From positions 5,267,241 through 5,331,240 of the forward strand of contig NC_062213.1 of the NCBI RefSeq assembly GCF_902686445.1: DNA of 64,000 bases, written 5' to 3'. Source of the stretch: Sciurus carolinensis (taxonomy: Eukaryota > Chordata > Mammalia > Rodentia > Sciuridae). The first letter of the stretch is position 1. Each line of letters starts with the position of its first letter. The notes below the pieces were generated by a model. It searched no databases. It had not been told where the DNA came from and saw only the letters and a list, made by a program, of their open reading frames with translations. A program made the position numbers and the translations under genes. Below are positions 1-11,054 of this stretch, in pieces.

Positions 1-477
1 CTTAGGGCAGCCCAGGGTAATGGAATGGTATTCGGCTTCCAGGTCCCAATCTTGGCTCCGCCTCTAAGGTTATCCTGTCATCTGTGACTGACATGCCATA
101 GGAACTTCTTAACACAGGATAGTGAGAATTAAGGTGTCCCCATGTCGAACGCCCCCCTGAGGAAGCTGGGTAGCTGGAAGTCGGCTTAGCCTCTTCAGCG
201 TTCTCTCCTGTTTGGTTCGGACCCCTCACATCCGCGCCTTCCCTGCGCAGCCTGAAGGAAGGAGAGCAGCAGATGCCGGGCGCCTTGGCTGGCTGGACCC
301 CTGACTTGGAAGAGGAGGTATGGCTTGCCTAGCTCTCACACCGGCCCAGGCATCTACTTGTTGCCCTGGGCTCCTCTTCCAGGTGTCATCCCTGCTCCTG
401 GGGTCTGGAAAGGACATCTTCTTTGCGTTGCATCCCGCCTTTCAGCACGGGCGGGCACCCCGACGTGGAGACTGAGC

Positions 478-810
478 ATGCTCGCGGCCGGCTGGGCTGT
501 GCGGGCCGGACGCCTGGTCCGGCAGCTGGCGCCCTCCTCAGGCCGGGCGGGCGGGCGGGCGGGGTTTGTCCGCCGGGCAGCCTGCCCGGCCCGAGGCTCC
601 TCTCTCCCAGTTGCCGCGAAAAGGGACAGCGGTGGGGGAGCGCGAGCGGCGCCTCCCAGCCAGTCGCGCAGCCTCGCGGCCGTGCGCAGCGGCTGCGGGA
701 GCCGAGCCAGCGGGAGCGGCGGGCGGGCTCTCCAGGCCGCGAGGGCGCGCTGCGCGGCGCGGGGGTCTGGCCGCGTCCCGGCGGGGAAGGAGAGGAGCAA
801 GGGCGCGGAG
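478..810 (+). CDS. Weak candidate coding part of the first exon, 111 codons up to a splice donor
   Basis: An ATG at 478 opens a frame of exactly 111 codons that reaches the consensus donor at 810/811 in phase 0. The N-terminus (MLAAGWAVRAGRLVRQLA) has several Arg and no acidic residue, like a mitochondrial presequence. Against coding: the frame is open far upstream and downstream (325-1188), the reverse strand is equally open, and the product is an Arg/Ala/Gly/Ser-rich string typical of translated CpG-island DNA. The ATG context (gagcATGc) has a purine (G) at -3 but no G at +4. No family is recognised. It is more likely 5' UTR than protein and is listed only because start and donor are phase-compatible. 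Confidence 0.15.
545..564 (+). promoter_or_regulatory. GC-box array / G-quadruplex motif
   Basis: Five G-runs of three or four separated by single C residues (GGGCGGGCGGGCGGGCGGGG). This fits both overlapping Sp1/KLF sites and a short-loop G-quadruplex on the + strand, near the left edge of the island and upstream of the first donor. Confidence 0.7.
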
Positions 811-1000
811 GTGAGCAGAGCCCGCGGGACGCGAGCCCAGGGCGCCAGCGCAACCTCTCGCTCCTTTCTCGCTGGCAGTGGCGGCGGCCGAATCCCCCTC
901 AGTGCAGTCGCAACCTGGCCTCCCGGCGCCTTTCGCTGGGGCTACCCGGAGGCCCTGGCCGGGCAGCTGTTGCACCGAGAGGGGGCAGCTGCGGAGTTCC

Positions 1001-1014
1001 ATAACCATAGCAAC
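1001..1014 (+). promoter_or_regulatory. RFX / X-box-like site
   Basis: The sequence ATAACCATAGCAAC matches the RFX consensus GTNRCC-(0-3 nt)-RGYAAC at 11 of 12 defined positions with a 2-nt spacer. The right half-site AGCAAC is perfect; the only mismatch is A for G in the first position. It lies inside the CpG island. RFX sites in such promoters are common in cilium and some neuronal genes, so this is a hint about regulation and not an identification. Confidence 0.5.
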
Positions 1015-1027
1015 CGCATCAGCACCA

Positions 1028-1048
1028 CGGCGGCGGCGGCGGCGGCGA
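1028..1048 (+). repeat. (CGG)7 trinucleotide repeat
   Basis: Seven uninterrupted CGG triplets in the right part of the CpG island, 190-220 bp before the last splice donors. In a transcript this would lie in 5' UTR or encode a short Ala, Gly or Arg run. Confidence 0.85.
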
Positions 1049-1260
1049 GGGCAGCATCCTCTCGCTCCTCCTCCAGGCAGCCTCGCCTTGGGGACCTGAG
1101 ACCCAGCTCGCAGGTGCCGCGGACTCCTCAGTCGGCCCACCGCCGCTGCAAGTGTTGGCGGCTGGAGAAGGCAAAAAGAGGAGGGTGACAGGCCCGGAGC
1201 TGAGCTGGGCCCTAGGAGGTGAGAGAGGGGAGCCCTGCAGTAGGAGACAGGTAGGTGAGA

Positions 1261-2560
1261 GCGCTCTGGGGTCTGCAGCTGCAAACTCTGTGGCAGTGAC
1301 GTTTCTGGAAGCGTGGTTGCTAGTTGGATGGCTTTTTATTGCTGAACAGGGATTCTGCCGCGAAATGTGGTTTATTTTCTGTTTCCCCCAATCTTTCTGT
1401 CCTTTGATCTTGCCGCACATCTGGGTAGGTCTTCCAGAGGGCACGAAGGGGCTATGTCATGATTGATAGGGAAATGCTGAGTTAATGAGGTGGTCTCCAC
1501 AGAAGTCTCAGATAGTGTCCGAGGGGGCGCACCCGGACCCTTGTCCGTCCAGGTCCTCTGAGCCTGAGAACCCAGGTCAGATTCTAAAGAAGACCATGTT
1601 GGGGCAGAGGGGGCAGTGGTTACCACTCTTTGGTGGTCCAGGCTGACTCAGAAACCCATTCTTTCCTGTGGGTTGGCTTGGGGCAGAGGTTGGGGGTGGC
1701 ACTGCAGCTCAGCTGTGACATGGAAGGGGACCAGAGCACACACCAGCTCTTGATCCATAAAGACAGCTTCAAATCCAGCCACTGGAAGGGATATGCAGAC
1801 AAGGGAAACAGCAACTCTTACCATTTGGAAAGCAAGGGTATCCCTGGAGTTTATCATGCCCTTAGCATTGACTCTTGAGGATGGGTGGGAACATTTTAAG
1901 CTAGCAGTCAAGATTGCCCCCTCCCCTCTCTTCACTCATTTTTTTAAGCTTCCTCCTTACTGTCAGTCAAACAAGAAGTGCATGGAGCAGTGACATCTTT
2001 GCCCCTTGGCCATTGGCAAACTGTCTCGCTTTCAGAAATCTGGAAAACCCCACTTCAGTTGTTCTCCTTTTGAACTGGGGGGCATTGTTTTCTATCAAGG
2101 TGTGATCCTCTTGATGTTCAGTTACATTTCAGAGGACTGAGGCACCTGGGCTGTCTACACCACATGATGAATTGTTAACCACATCTGTAGGCCAGAGGTT
2201 GGAACATAATTCTAAACTAGCTCAGCTGGGAACAGAGCCCCAGAAGATTGTAAGAGAAGGAAGGTATAGTTAGGTGAGTAATTTGGGTCTGAAAGCTCTT
2301 TCATATAGGTAAGTAGGTCTCTGGGTAATTTCCAACATGGGCAGCCATTGACTTTGAAAGGGCTCTCCCTTTATATCCTGGCCTCAGGAGACTGTGGTAA
2401 GTCCCAGTTAAAAGGCTATGTTCTTTAATTGGGCTTTTAATTTATGATGTAGTTATATTACCTGAGGGTATGTGAGTTGGCCAGCATTTCTTCTGGGAAT
2501 TCTTGTCATAATGAGGACAATATTATCATACTGTAGGCAGAAGGTAAGATACAGAGGAAA
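1261..2560. other. Sequence flanking the island, no gene seen
   Basis: Base composition drops to genome average immediately after the last donor. The short frames here (for example 1630-1878 on + and 1648-1935 on -) are unrelated, overlap each other on opposite strands, and match nothing I know. No clear repeat is recognised. Confidence 0.6.
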
Positions 2561-2562
2561 AA

Positions 2563-2770
2563 GGACAAGATTTGGGAGTCAGAAAACAGGCTCTATGACC
2601 TTGAGTTTTTCCACTCGCTCAGATTTCTTTTTCTCATCTGTGGAATGGGATGCTAGCAATCCTTTGAGTTCACTAGTCTTTTGTAACCATCAAGTGGGAT
2701 GATGGAGAGGGTGGATGGGAAGGACTTTTAAAAACCTAATGCCTTGTGCGAGTACAATGGATTATCATCA
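2563..2770 (+). repeat. MIR SINE
   Basis: The classic MIR core is legible: a CTATGACCTTGAG segment, a pyrimidine stretch, then TTTTCTCATCTGTGGAATGG and, further on, GGGATGATGGAGAG. About 200 bp, heavily diverged, as expected for this pre-placental family. Confidence 0.75.
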
Positions 2771-3259
2771 TTTTATAAAGAAATCACCTTTCTCAGATCA
2801 GCAAATCATTTAAGAGTTGTGGGAAGGCAGTAGCTATATTATTCAGTGACTCACAGTTAAAACACTGTAGTTTGGGCCAAGATACACTCAGGGCAATATA
2901 AAGAGGGCTTTATCTGGGGAATATGCTGCGTGTCATCCTTCTTGCTTACAAGAACCGAAGGTCAAGAGTTTTGCCATCAAATGCAGTACTTGTTTAGTTT
3001 AACACAGTGAGATCTGTCTACCCCAGAGTGGACAGAAGCAGCTGATCATGTAAACAGACTTGCACATAGTGGGAACTCACATAAATGTTGGTTTGGATAC
3101 ATTGGACACATCGCATGCTCCTTTTGGGCAGGGTTACCTTCATCCAACTGTGCTCTGTAATGCCAGAGCAGAGTTACTAAATGTTTGCCTAATTCGATGA
3201 AATTGGCTAAACACTTACCACTTGATTTCCTTGCCGAGGCACTGTCATTTCCAAAAGGA

Positions 3260-3565
3260 ACCTGTGCTATCTTATACCATTCCCTGATCTTTTATGCTGC
3301 TGTGTTTGTTCATGCTGGTCTCTGCAGAGACTGACCATTTTCATTTCTTTCCACCCTTAATGACCCGATTCAGATCCTCCTTCCTTTGGGAAGCCTTCCC
3401 AGGTTCTCTCTCATGTGCTTCCGCCACACTTTGGATCTGTTTTATGACAGGCTGTGCTGTGTCATTGCTTGCATACACACTGGTCACCTCTCTAGATTCT
3501 GTGCTTCCTGAGGACAGGGGCCTCTCCCTTATCCTACCTTGGCTATAGCCCCAGCACCTGGTGCA
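3260..3565 (+). repeat. L2 LINE 3' fragment
   Basis: The order of motifs is that of the L2 3' end: a pyrimidine-rich part with GGGAAGCCTTCCC, then TTCTGTGCTTCCTGAGGACA, then a CCCAGCACCTGG tail. No coding potential remains. Confidence 0.65.
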
Positions 3566-3934
3566 GCAAAAGCTATGGGGAATGAGCTCAGTAGTAGTTG
3601 GGCATTACCTACAATCTGTCCACCTGTACAGGAAGAGTCCCTGGCTGCTTTCCCTGTCTCCGTAGGTGCAGCAAGCCTGGGTTGTTGTGCATTATTTAGG
3701 GTCGATCCACTGAAGCAGCGCCAAGGAGAACAGAAACACACACTTTGCTTCAAGATGCTCATTTTTTTCAAGTGGGCACTTTAGAATAGCTGTAATCTGG
3801 TGTTGAATGGCCTTTCTATAACATTTGCTGAAAACCTCCAATAGAATATTTTAGACTTAAAACGTATTTCTCTCCCTTCAATTTATTTCCTTGATTTCAA
3901 TGGAAAAACACATAAATCGGATTAAAAAGGTCTC

Positions 3935-4090
3935 GGTTTGAATCCATTTTAAAGGAACGTGGAACTAGGGTATTTGATCTCCTTTTACCTCAGTTTCCTC
4001 ACTTATAAAATGTGGTTGTTAATGCCAGTCTCACAGGGAGGCTGAGCACTTGGAGTAAATTAATAGCTGGATAGTAAAATCCTTTAATAA
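3935..4090 (+). repeat. MIR SINE
   Basis: Contains ACCTCAGTTTCCTCACTTAT followed by AAAATG and a weak copy of the downstream core. Diverged and truncated at both ends. Confidence 0.65.
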
Positions 4091-4194
4091 ACTGTAAAAT
4101 ATTCTACCCTAGTATGTATTTTTTCTTTTTCTTAACTTTTGTTCTAGAAAATGAACAAAATCCCTGTACCTAATTATGCAGCATCAGACAAGAT

Positions 4195-4330
4195 GAGCTT
4201 CAAATCTGGGCTTCTTCTCTTATTAGCTCTGTGTGACCTTCAGTAAATCATTTTGCTCCCTCTGCACAGTATTATAATGACAGCTACCTTTCCAGGTAGG
4301 CTGGGGACATATATGGCAAGAAAAGAGGCA
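4195..4330 (+). repeat. MIR SINE fragment
   Basis: Centred on GCTCTGTGTGACCTTCAGTA followed by AATCATTTTG, the promoter-proximal core of MIR. It is the second MIR piece within 300 bp, both on the + strand. Confidence 0.55.
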
Positions 4331-5140
4331 TGTAATTTCCAGATGCTAGGTACAATTGCCAATAATAGAAGATTCCAGAATATTTTGAAATTGTCAAAAT
4401 ATAGTTCTTCCCTGAACTTCGCCTACCTTTCTGAGAGAGAGAATACTAAGAAATAGATAACACTACCCCTCACCAAAAGCCCCTTATTTTTAGGTATATG
4501 AGAGTCCATGAGGAGTAAGGTAAGCTAAAGATTTAGGTTCAGTCACTGAGTCCACCTCTGACAGTGACTGCCTAGTTCTTTATCAGTGTTCACATCTGCT
4601 GGTCTATGTCCTCCTCACCCAGGTGACATCTGTGACCCTCTATCCAGCCTTTACTTCAAGGCTCAGAGTTCTACACTTCCATTGCTCTATACCCATACCT
4701 CCACCACCACATTTCCCTTCTTTTTTAATTTTCCCAGCTAGATGCATCCAGAGTATCTGAAATGATCCTGGGCCTTAGGGAGTTGTTGAATATCCAACTC
4801 CATCTCTCCATCCCAAGACCCCTTCTTATCTCCCTCCAGGCAAGAAGTCCTGCTGCTATCCAGCCTGGATGGTCTTTATTCAACACAAGCACCTGTCTTA
4901 CCTGAGAGAGCTGGCGGGAATTCATGACATTGCTAATATCAGCGGAGCCTGCCAGACACTGGGTGTGCAGCAATGTCAAGTGTTTCTGCTCGAACATGAG
5001 TTTTTTCTAGGTGGCTGCACAGCAGTGTCAGGAGTGATTACGGAGGGGAGCTTAGTGCATCGAAGGGAACTGGATCCAGGGGCCCAGGCTCTGCGACCCT
5101 CTGCTCTGGTGTGGCTGGAGTTGGGTACAGGACATTTGCC
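4331..5140. other. Non-repetitive stretch, no gene supported
   Basis: Frames of 90 and 92 codons lie on opposite strands over the same bases (4725-4997 minus, 4869-5147 plus). Neither shows a recognisable family, and the right part runs into an L2 fragment, so I treat both as chance. Confidence 0.5.
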
Positions 5141-5144
5141 TCAG

Positions 5145-5480
5145 TGACCTGCCTGGTGCCACTCACTGTGCTGGGCCCTGGAATTCAATCATGAACAAGG
5201 CAGGTCCTTGCCTCTCAAGGGGTAAGGGGGACATCCTTGAGGGATCAGATGGAAACTGATGAGAAGGAACCAAGTGATGCAGGGGATGGAAGGTCTGTGG
5301 GAGCCAAGGCAAGGACTTCTGACCCCTTGCCTGGGAGGGATGGTCAAGGGTGGCTTCGCAGAAGAGAGGAACCTAAGTTGAGGTCTGAAGAACTTCGCCA
5401 GGGAGAATGGAGGAAAAGAGAGTCAGAGGCGGGTTGCCCTGCAAACAGCTGGAGGCCAGAGCGCCAGGAAGGGCAGCCGA
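5145..5480 (-). repeat. L2 LINE fragment, antisense
   Basis: Reads as the reverse complement of the L2 3' region: CTGTGCTGGGCCCTGGAATT, AATCATGAACAAGGCAGGTC, and further along a purine-rich GGTCTGAAGAACTT block. All open frames inside it are incidental. Confidence 0.6.
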
Positions 5481-5839
5481 GTCAGAGGTGACATGGGGCT
5501 GGGGAGAGGAACAGGGCTGCCTCTCTGAGAGTGCCATACCCCTGCAGCACAAGCCATGCCAAGCTTGTCGTTGGGCAGAAACTCTCCAGCGGCAGAGCCG
5601 AGGCCAGGCTGGGATGGAGTGAAAAGTACCTTGGTTTCCAGGCTCTTTGCAGATCAGAGAGGGGATGCTCAGGAAATAGCACAAGAGGGAACCTGAGGGA
5701 GGGAGGGAGGGTGCCAGAGAAATGAGCACACTTCACGGGACACTCCCGGGACTTGGTACCACTGACGTGGGTCAGGAGGAGGGGCTCTTTCTGTCCTCTC
5801 CACACTCTTCTATCTGGTTCAGGCCTTCTCACCTCACAC

Positions 5840-6366
5840 AGCCCCATCAGCCAGGCTTTGTCTGACCTCCCTGCCTCACCCTGCTGCTCTGCACCCTGCA
5901 GCCAAGGAGACGGCAGGAAACCAGAATTGCATCAAGTTCATCTGCTCGAAGCCCTTCAGTGGCTCCCTTCCCAGGCTGCCTGCGACTGTGCACTTGGTAT
6001 GACCTTCAGCCCTTCCAGGTCAGGTGCTGCCATGGCTCTTCCCACCATCTCCCAAACCTGCCTGCTGCACCCATGCTGGTCTCCTTGCGGGTCCTCAGCA
6101 GCGCCTGGTACCACTTCCTCCTGGGATGCCTCCTCTCAAGTAACCACATAGTTGTGCCTGCTTTATTCTGGCAGTGGCTCAAAATTCCCCTTATGAGAAC
6201 ATTAGCCCACCTCTGGATACCAACTTCTAAAGCAACATCCTTTAATGAATCTTCCTTTATATTACTTATCAATATATAAAGCTCACTGCAGAATTCTCAC
6301 TTGTAGAACATGTCCTTTCCTACAATATGTGCTCAATGTACGTTTATTGAGTGAATGAATGAATGT
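5840..6366 (+). repeat. L2 LINE, long 3' fragment ending in a GAAT run
   Basis: The motif order follows the L2 consensus over about 500 bp: GAAGCCCTTCAGTGGCTCCC, then a clinic-type pyrimidine stretch, then TTCTCACTTGTAGAACATG, and the end TATGTGCTCAATGTACGTTT running into TTGAGTGAATGAATGAATG. The terminal (GAAT)n matches the L2 tail. Confidence 0.75.
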
Positions 6367-7394
6367 AGGAATAGCTTGAGTCTAGGGAAGGTGCTCTTCC
6401 TAGCATAGGTAGAGATGATTTTAGGGGAGAAACAAAGACATGTTCTGATCAGTGAACTGAGATTTTAAGTGATTACTTACTATATCTGTCCAATGTTCCA
6501 AGCATGAGTAAGCAGTTGGATACGAAGACTACCAGTAGTAAATCTCTTAGGAAACCTTTCTTGGGACACTGAGAACTGCAGATTCACTGTTAGAAGAGTC
6601 TCCAGTGAGGCATGAAGTCTGGGTTGAATGAGATCTGACGCTCATTTTTATGTTTCTTTAGACATTTTCTCTCCACTTCTCTCTTTGATGGCTTACCCTA
6701 TGTGTTAATTGAAGGTACAGCTCTTTCTTTTGGCTTCATCATATGGAGATTTTTCTCTTTGAGAGCTTGTTTCTAATTTTGTTTGACTTAGGCAGATGTT
6801 GAAGTGACGTCATAGTCTCTGAGCTCAGTCTTTAGCTATGGGGGGATGGGCCAGAACCCAGAGTCTCATCCCCGGGGATGGAGAAGAGGGAATGACAGGG
6901 AACACCTGTGTGTGAGCACTCCCCTGGCGTCTCCCTCCGGGGAGCATCTTCTTGGTGCAGTGCCTCCATCAGGAGGTCTTATGTGGAGTTCACTCTGACT
7001 GGCATGGCAAGGGGTGGCCCTTACTCAGACATGTCTGCCTCTCCTGGAAACACCCTCTGCTGTGTCTAGCACTGGGCTCACCCCGCCCATGGACTTCCCT
7101 GGACACCTGGCCCCTGAGGTCCCTCCCATACTCAGTGCATGCCATGTTTTAGTATCTGCTTCTGGGTGCATAACTTTCCATGTCTAGATCTTGAGTCCCT
7201 GCTAGACCATGCCTCCTGGTGAACTCAAGAGCTGGGTTTGTCTTAAACAAGAAACCTGAGGTCTAGGAAGAAATAGGACAAAAACCTAAGATAGATGTTA
7301 TAGGGTTAACTCTAAAATGAATCATCTGTGTCCTTTAAGCTGGACCTTAACCTCCCTGGGGTCGTTTTCTTAACTGGACAGATGAAGGGCTTTG
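6367..7394. other. No gene or clear repeat seen
   Basis: Mixed-composition sequence. The only notable frame (6952-7152, +) is short and low-complexity in its Leu/Ser/Trp usage. A weak L2-like end may lie near 7130-7260 but is too diverged to claim. Confidence 0.5.
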
Positions 7395-7830
7395 ACTCAG
7401 TGTAGCTGATCCACTCAACCCACATTTCCTCAGTGCCCTGTTCTGTTCTAGGAGCCTAGCAGGTGAAAAAGACAATGTTCCTGTCCTTAAGAATGACACA
7501 GCTTACAAAGACAAATAAGTAAACAAGCAGTTATAATATACCAAGGAAGGCAAACCACGAGAGACCAGGAGCCCCGGCTGGATGAAGAGGCATTTGAGAC
7601 AAGACAAAAATGAGGAGGAGTTAGAGAGATAAACAAGGGAGTTTGGGTGTTTCAAGGAGAAGGAAAACCAGTATGAAGACAAGGAGATGAGGCAGAGCCC
7701 TGCACACAGATGGGCTTGCAGGTGTGAAGACTCTCAAGACAGAGCTTAAGACAAAGGTGGAAAAGGAAGACTGAAGACGTGAGCAGAGACAGGGCCCTGT
7801 CGGGCTTGGGCATCTCGTGCAGGAATTCAT
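7395..7830 (-). repeat. L2 LINE fragment, antisense
   Basis: The start resembles the reversed L2 tail (CCACTCAACCCACATTTCCT followed by CAGTGCC). It continues with AAGAATGACACAGCTTACAA, ACAAATAAGTAAACAAGCAG and a purine-rich body, the usual order for an antisense L2. Confidence 0.6.
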
Positions 7831-8569
7831 TCTTTATCTGGAAGTGAAGGGGCATTGTGGGGGAATTTTGAACTAGGAAAAGACAGATACACACATGCCC
7901 TTTGGAACTGTCCATTCTGGCTCCAGTGAATGACAGAATATGTTGAGAGAAGATGACAGGCATGCAGACTTTGTGGGACCCCAGGGTGTGTGGAGATAGA
8001 GATGGTCCAAACCCAGGTTAAGGTAGTAGGGACAGAGATTGCAGAACAACATTGAGACATATGAAGTCACCAGAATCTTGGGACAAGTTCAATGACTTGA
8101 CACACAGGGCGGAGGCGTGGAGAGGGATGAAGGACGACGGTCTGCTTTCTGACATGGTCTGATGGATTGGCCCTGCCGCTCTTCAGTGGCCAGAGAAACA
8201 GTGGGAAGAACAGTTTTTAAGGGGAAATGATGAGTTCTGTTTTGAAAGGTAATTTTAGTTCTCTGAGGACGTCCATGTACCTTTTAGGCAATTATAGAGA
8301 CATCACTCAAGCTCAGAAAAGTTCTTGGCTGAATCTATAGATTTAGGAAATCATCAGCTCATGCTAATTGAGGAACTGGAAGTAGAAGCCATTGCCCCAG
8401 GGAAGCATATAGAATGAGGAAATAAAAACACTTCTCTGGACCCACGAGGTCTATACCTTTGCAAACCCAAAACTAAAAAACAAAACAAAACAATACAACA
8501 ACCCCCCCCCCCACAAACTGTATCATTTCCTTTGCCTTAGAGACTTGGCTTTGTGTCCACACATGTGTG
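7831..8569. other. No gene seen; contains a C11-13 tract
   Basis: Purine-rich sequence, possibly the further 5' part of the same L2. Around 8466-8515 an A-rich tract with CAAAACAAAACAATACAACA runs into an uninterrupted poly-C. No exon-like segment is seen. Confidence 0.5.
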
Positions 8570-8890
8570 GGACATCACCCCTGAGGTTCCTATGGCTGTC
8601 TCCTTCCCCTTGTCCATGCCCCTTCTGTGCAGAGGTCTCTCTGGGTCACTCTAGTCTATTCCCTTCTAGTTTATAAGCACAGGCCTTGATTTATTTTTCT
8701 CCATAGAATCATCATGATGTCACTCTCTGAAATAATATTACAGATGTTGGTTTCTATTTTTTGTTGCCCATCTCTGCAAGGTGGTGAGCTCTGTGGTGCC
8801 AGGACTCTGTCATGTTTATAGCTGCATGGAACACTTAGAACAGCTCCTGATACTCAATAAGCATGCAGTAGATATTATCAAAAACAAATA
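8570..8890 (+). repeat. L2 LINE 3' fragment
   Basis: The motif order is L2-like: ATTCCCTTCTAGTTTATAAG, a CCCATCTCTGCAAGGTGG segment, TGGTGCCAGGACTCTGTCAT, and an end with ACTCAATAAGCATGCAGTAG. Confidence 0.65.
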
Positions 8891-9464
8891 CAAGAGTTAA
8901 TACCAGAAATCTTCAATAATGAAATGATTCTTTTTGTTTTTTCAAGACCACAGACCTGTTTAAGTACTACTGTTCAGAAGGTGTCCCTATAGTTCAAAGA
9001 CACATGAAGCCTGGTCCCTGGTGTTGTTCCTTCTCCTGGGGTGGCCTACTCTGCATATCTCTGACAAATGTCTTTCTAGTGTCTAGTAGAAGGGAAGGTC
9101 CCACCCTCAGGACTGGGGTGAGAGCAGGTTGAGCCAGGCAGTGGATGCTCCTCCCCTGATGCTCAGGGAATTCAGGGCTGGGTGCTGGGCCACTTCCTAG
9201 GGACCAGCTCTTCAGGATATATCCTACCCCATATTTCTATTTAATCCAGAGATAAAAGCCATATTTTCCTGGACAATTATTTTAGGTTGGGGCTCCCCTG
9301 ACGTCCTCCCATGAACTGTAGCTACGTACGCATGTTCTGGGAGGGGGATGGAGCTGCCTGGGAGTCTGCAATCATCCCTGCCTGGGCACCACATGGTGCT
9401 GAGCCCTCTGGTGAAAGCTGACACCAGGGGTCTCCTGAGGGTACCTGAGGCAGGGTCATGGCAA

Positions 9465-9545
9465 TGAGGCACAAACTTCAGAGTGAGATAGATTTGGGGT
9501 TGAATCCCAGCTCTGACCAGAGTGACCAACTTGTTACACTTTTCC
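9465..9545 (+). repeat. MIR SINE fragment
   Basis: Contains TTTGGGGTTGAATCCCAGCT followed by CTGACC, the 5' tRNA-derived part of MIR. The rest of the element is not clear. Confidence 0.5.
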
Positions 9546-10324
9546 TAGGACTGATCCAATTTGGAAATCAAAAAACTCACATGCTTGGAAGCCCCGTAGC
9601 CCTGGACAGCCCCACTGGGTTGGTCACCCTTGTTCTGACACTTGTGAGCCTAATAAGCCTGGGCAGTTACTCAGTCTCTGTAGAGCAGTGATGCTTTCTC
9701 CCCGTCTTAGACCAGGGTCATCAGAGATGGCGATTCCTGGGGGAGCCTCTCAGTTGAGAGTGCCCAGGCCGACGGCACGGGAGGATCTGGACCTCTCAGG
9801 CTCACAGTGCTCCCAACTCAAGGCAGAGGTCCAGGATTTTGTCATTGCAGTACACCAGGCCTTGACAGCATATCTTCCCTGGTATTTCTGGGAAAAGCAG
9901 CTCCTGTCAGCCAAGAGCAATTTGCAGAAGATCAGGGTGACTATGGCTGTTATCAGCCAACAGAGCAGTTGAGTGATGGGTGCACCAGCACAGTACAGGG
10001 GACAAGGATGGGGTACCCATAGCATCTACTGCATTCCAACTGATGTTTCCATTAGAGCCCCAACCCTTCCTTTAAGAAATTAATTCCTCAAGGTCATTGC
10101 TGCGATGCTCATGAGCTTGCAGCTATACCACCCTCAGATCCTCTTAGGATCCTCTGCAGCTGAGGGTAAGAGCCTTGAAGACACACAATAAAAGGGGTCT
10201 CCTTAAGCCTGACCATTCGAGGAAGTCCTGCCTTGGACTCCCTTCCCAATTTAGCCAAACCTTCTGCTCACTCTCAAAAGCATCAGTGCAAGTGGGTGCT
10301 GCATTGGAGCCTACCTACTTGCGG
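9546..10324. other. No gene supported
   Basis: Frames at 9688-9972 (+) and 9750-10025 (-) overlap on opposite strands. Neither has a recognisable domain, and no flanking acceptor/donor pair was convincing. Confidence 0.5.
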
Positions 10325-10690
10325 CTACACTATTGTGTCGGTCAGCTTTTTATTGCTGCGACTAAAATACCAGTCAAGAACAACTCAGCAGAGGAAAGGT
10401 TTATTTTGGTTAATAATTTCAGAGGATTCCATCCATGATCAATCAGTTCCAAGGCAGAAACATCAGGGCAGAAGGGCGTGGTGGAGGAAAGCTGCTCAGC
10501 TCCGGGTAGGTAGGATGCAGAGGCAGAGCAGGAGGGGAAGATGCAGTCCCTCAGCCATGCCCCCAGTGACCTGCTTCCTCCCACCTCTGGACCCTGCTGC
10601 ACCAGGGACCATACTTTTAACTGAGGTTTTGGGTGCATTCCACATCCAGTTACAGTTAGCCATCTGCTCATGTGCTGTCCCCCACTCCAG
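10325..10690. repeat. Interspersed repeat of unassigned family
   Basis: The block starting TTTTATTGCTGCGACTAAAA, with CAGAGGAAAGGTTTATTTTG and then CAGAAGGGCGTGGTGGAGGA, has the look of a high-copy family found in rodents (an analogous block occurs in mouse L1-type repeats). I cannot fix its class or polarity from memory. The overlapping frames on both strands are repeat sequence and not genes. Confidence 0.6.
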
Positions 10691-10752
10691 TAACTTAGGT
10701 ACCTGAAATGTGGTTTCTTCACCATTTGAGTCCACCTTTATTTTGGGTGGCT

Positions 10753-10805
10753 TCCTGTGCCCACAGTAGAATTCATCAAGCTTGGTATTTTAATATGCTG
10801 GCTTC
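10753..10805 (+). repeat. Left copy of a 53-bp near-identical direct repeat
   Basis: Begins TCCTGTGCCCACAGTAGAAT and ends ATATGCTGGCTTC. It is the same as 12034-12086 except for one base (T at 10794, C at 12075). Flanks on either side are unrelated between the copies. Confidence 0.95.
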
Positions 10806-11054
10806 CAAGTCCTGGCAGATGACCTTGACACTGTCCTGGTCTTCACTTCTCAGCTCAGGCAGCCTTTCCATGAGGCTGCACAGCCACATGCCCTCTCACA
10901 CAGCACTGTTCCACTGTTTCAGGTCCCCGATGAGCTTTGACACAGCCTCCCCTCCTGGTTTGCTTATTGAGCTCCTGCACTGTTGTCATTCTGTGATTTT
11001 GTGGCTATCTCCAGCCAACTCTTCCTCCTCTTTCTTTCAACACATTAGCCTTAT

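Larger units (their letters stand above)
440..1260 (+). promoter_or_regulatory. CpG island promoter with probable first exon of an unidentified gene
   Basis: This is the only long stretch in the window that is both GC-rich and dense in CpG; CpG falls away sharply before about 430 and after about 1260. It carries a run of GC boxes (545-564), a CGG repeat (1028-1048), two CAGCTG E-boxes (964 and 986) and an X-box-like site (1001-1014), and I see no TATA box. Consensus + strand splice donors lie at 810/811 (GAG|GTGAGC), 1218/1219 (GAG|GTGAGA) and 1250/1251 (CAG|GTAGGT). I saw no equally good donor on the minus strand beside the island. Known: such islands mark promoters of housekeeping or developmental genes. 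Inferred: transcription runs rightward, so most of the remaining window could be intron 1. The exon content could be entirely 5' UTR. The gene is not recognised. Confidence 0.8.

Noticed and set aside
325..1188. 287-codon + strand frame, with equally long minus frames, across the CpG island
   Set aside because: Open on several frames and both strands at once; explained by GC-rich, stop-poor DNA. Only the ATG-to-donor part is kept as a weak candidate.
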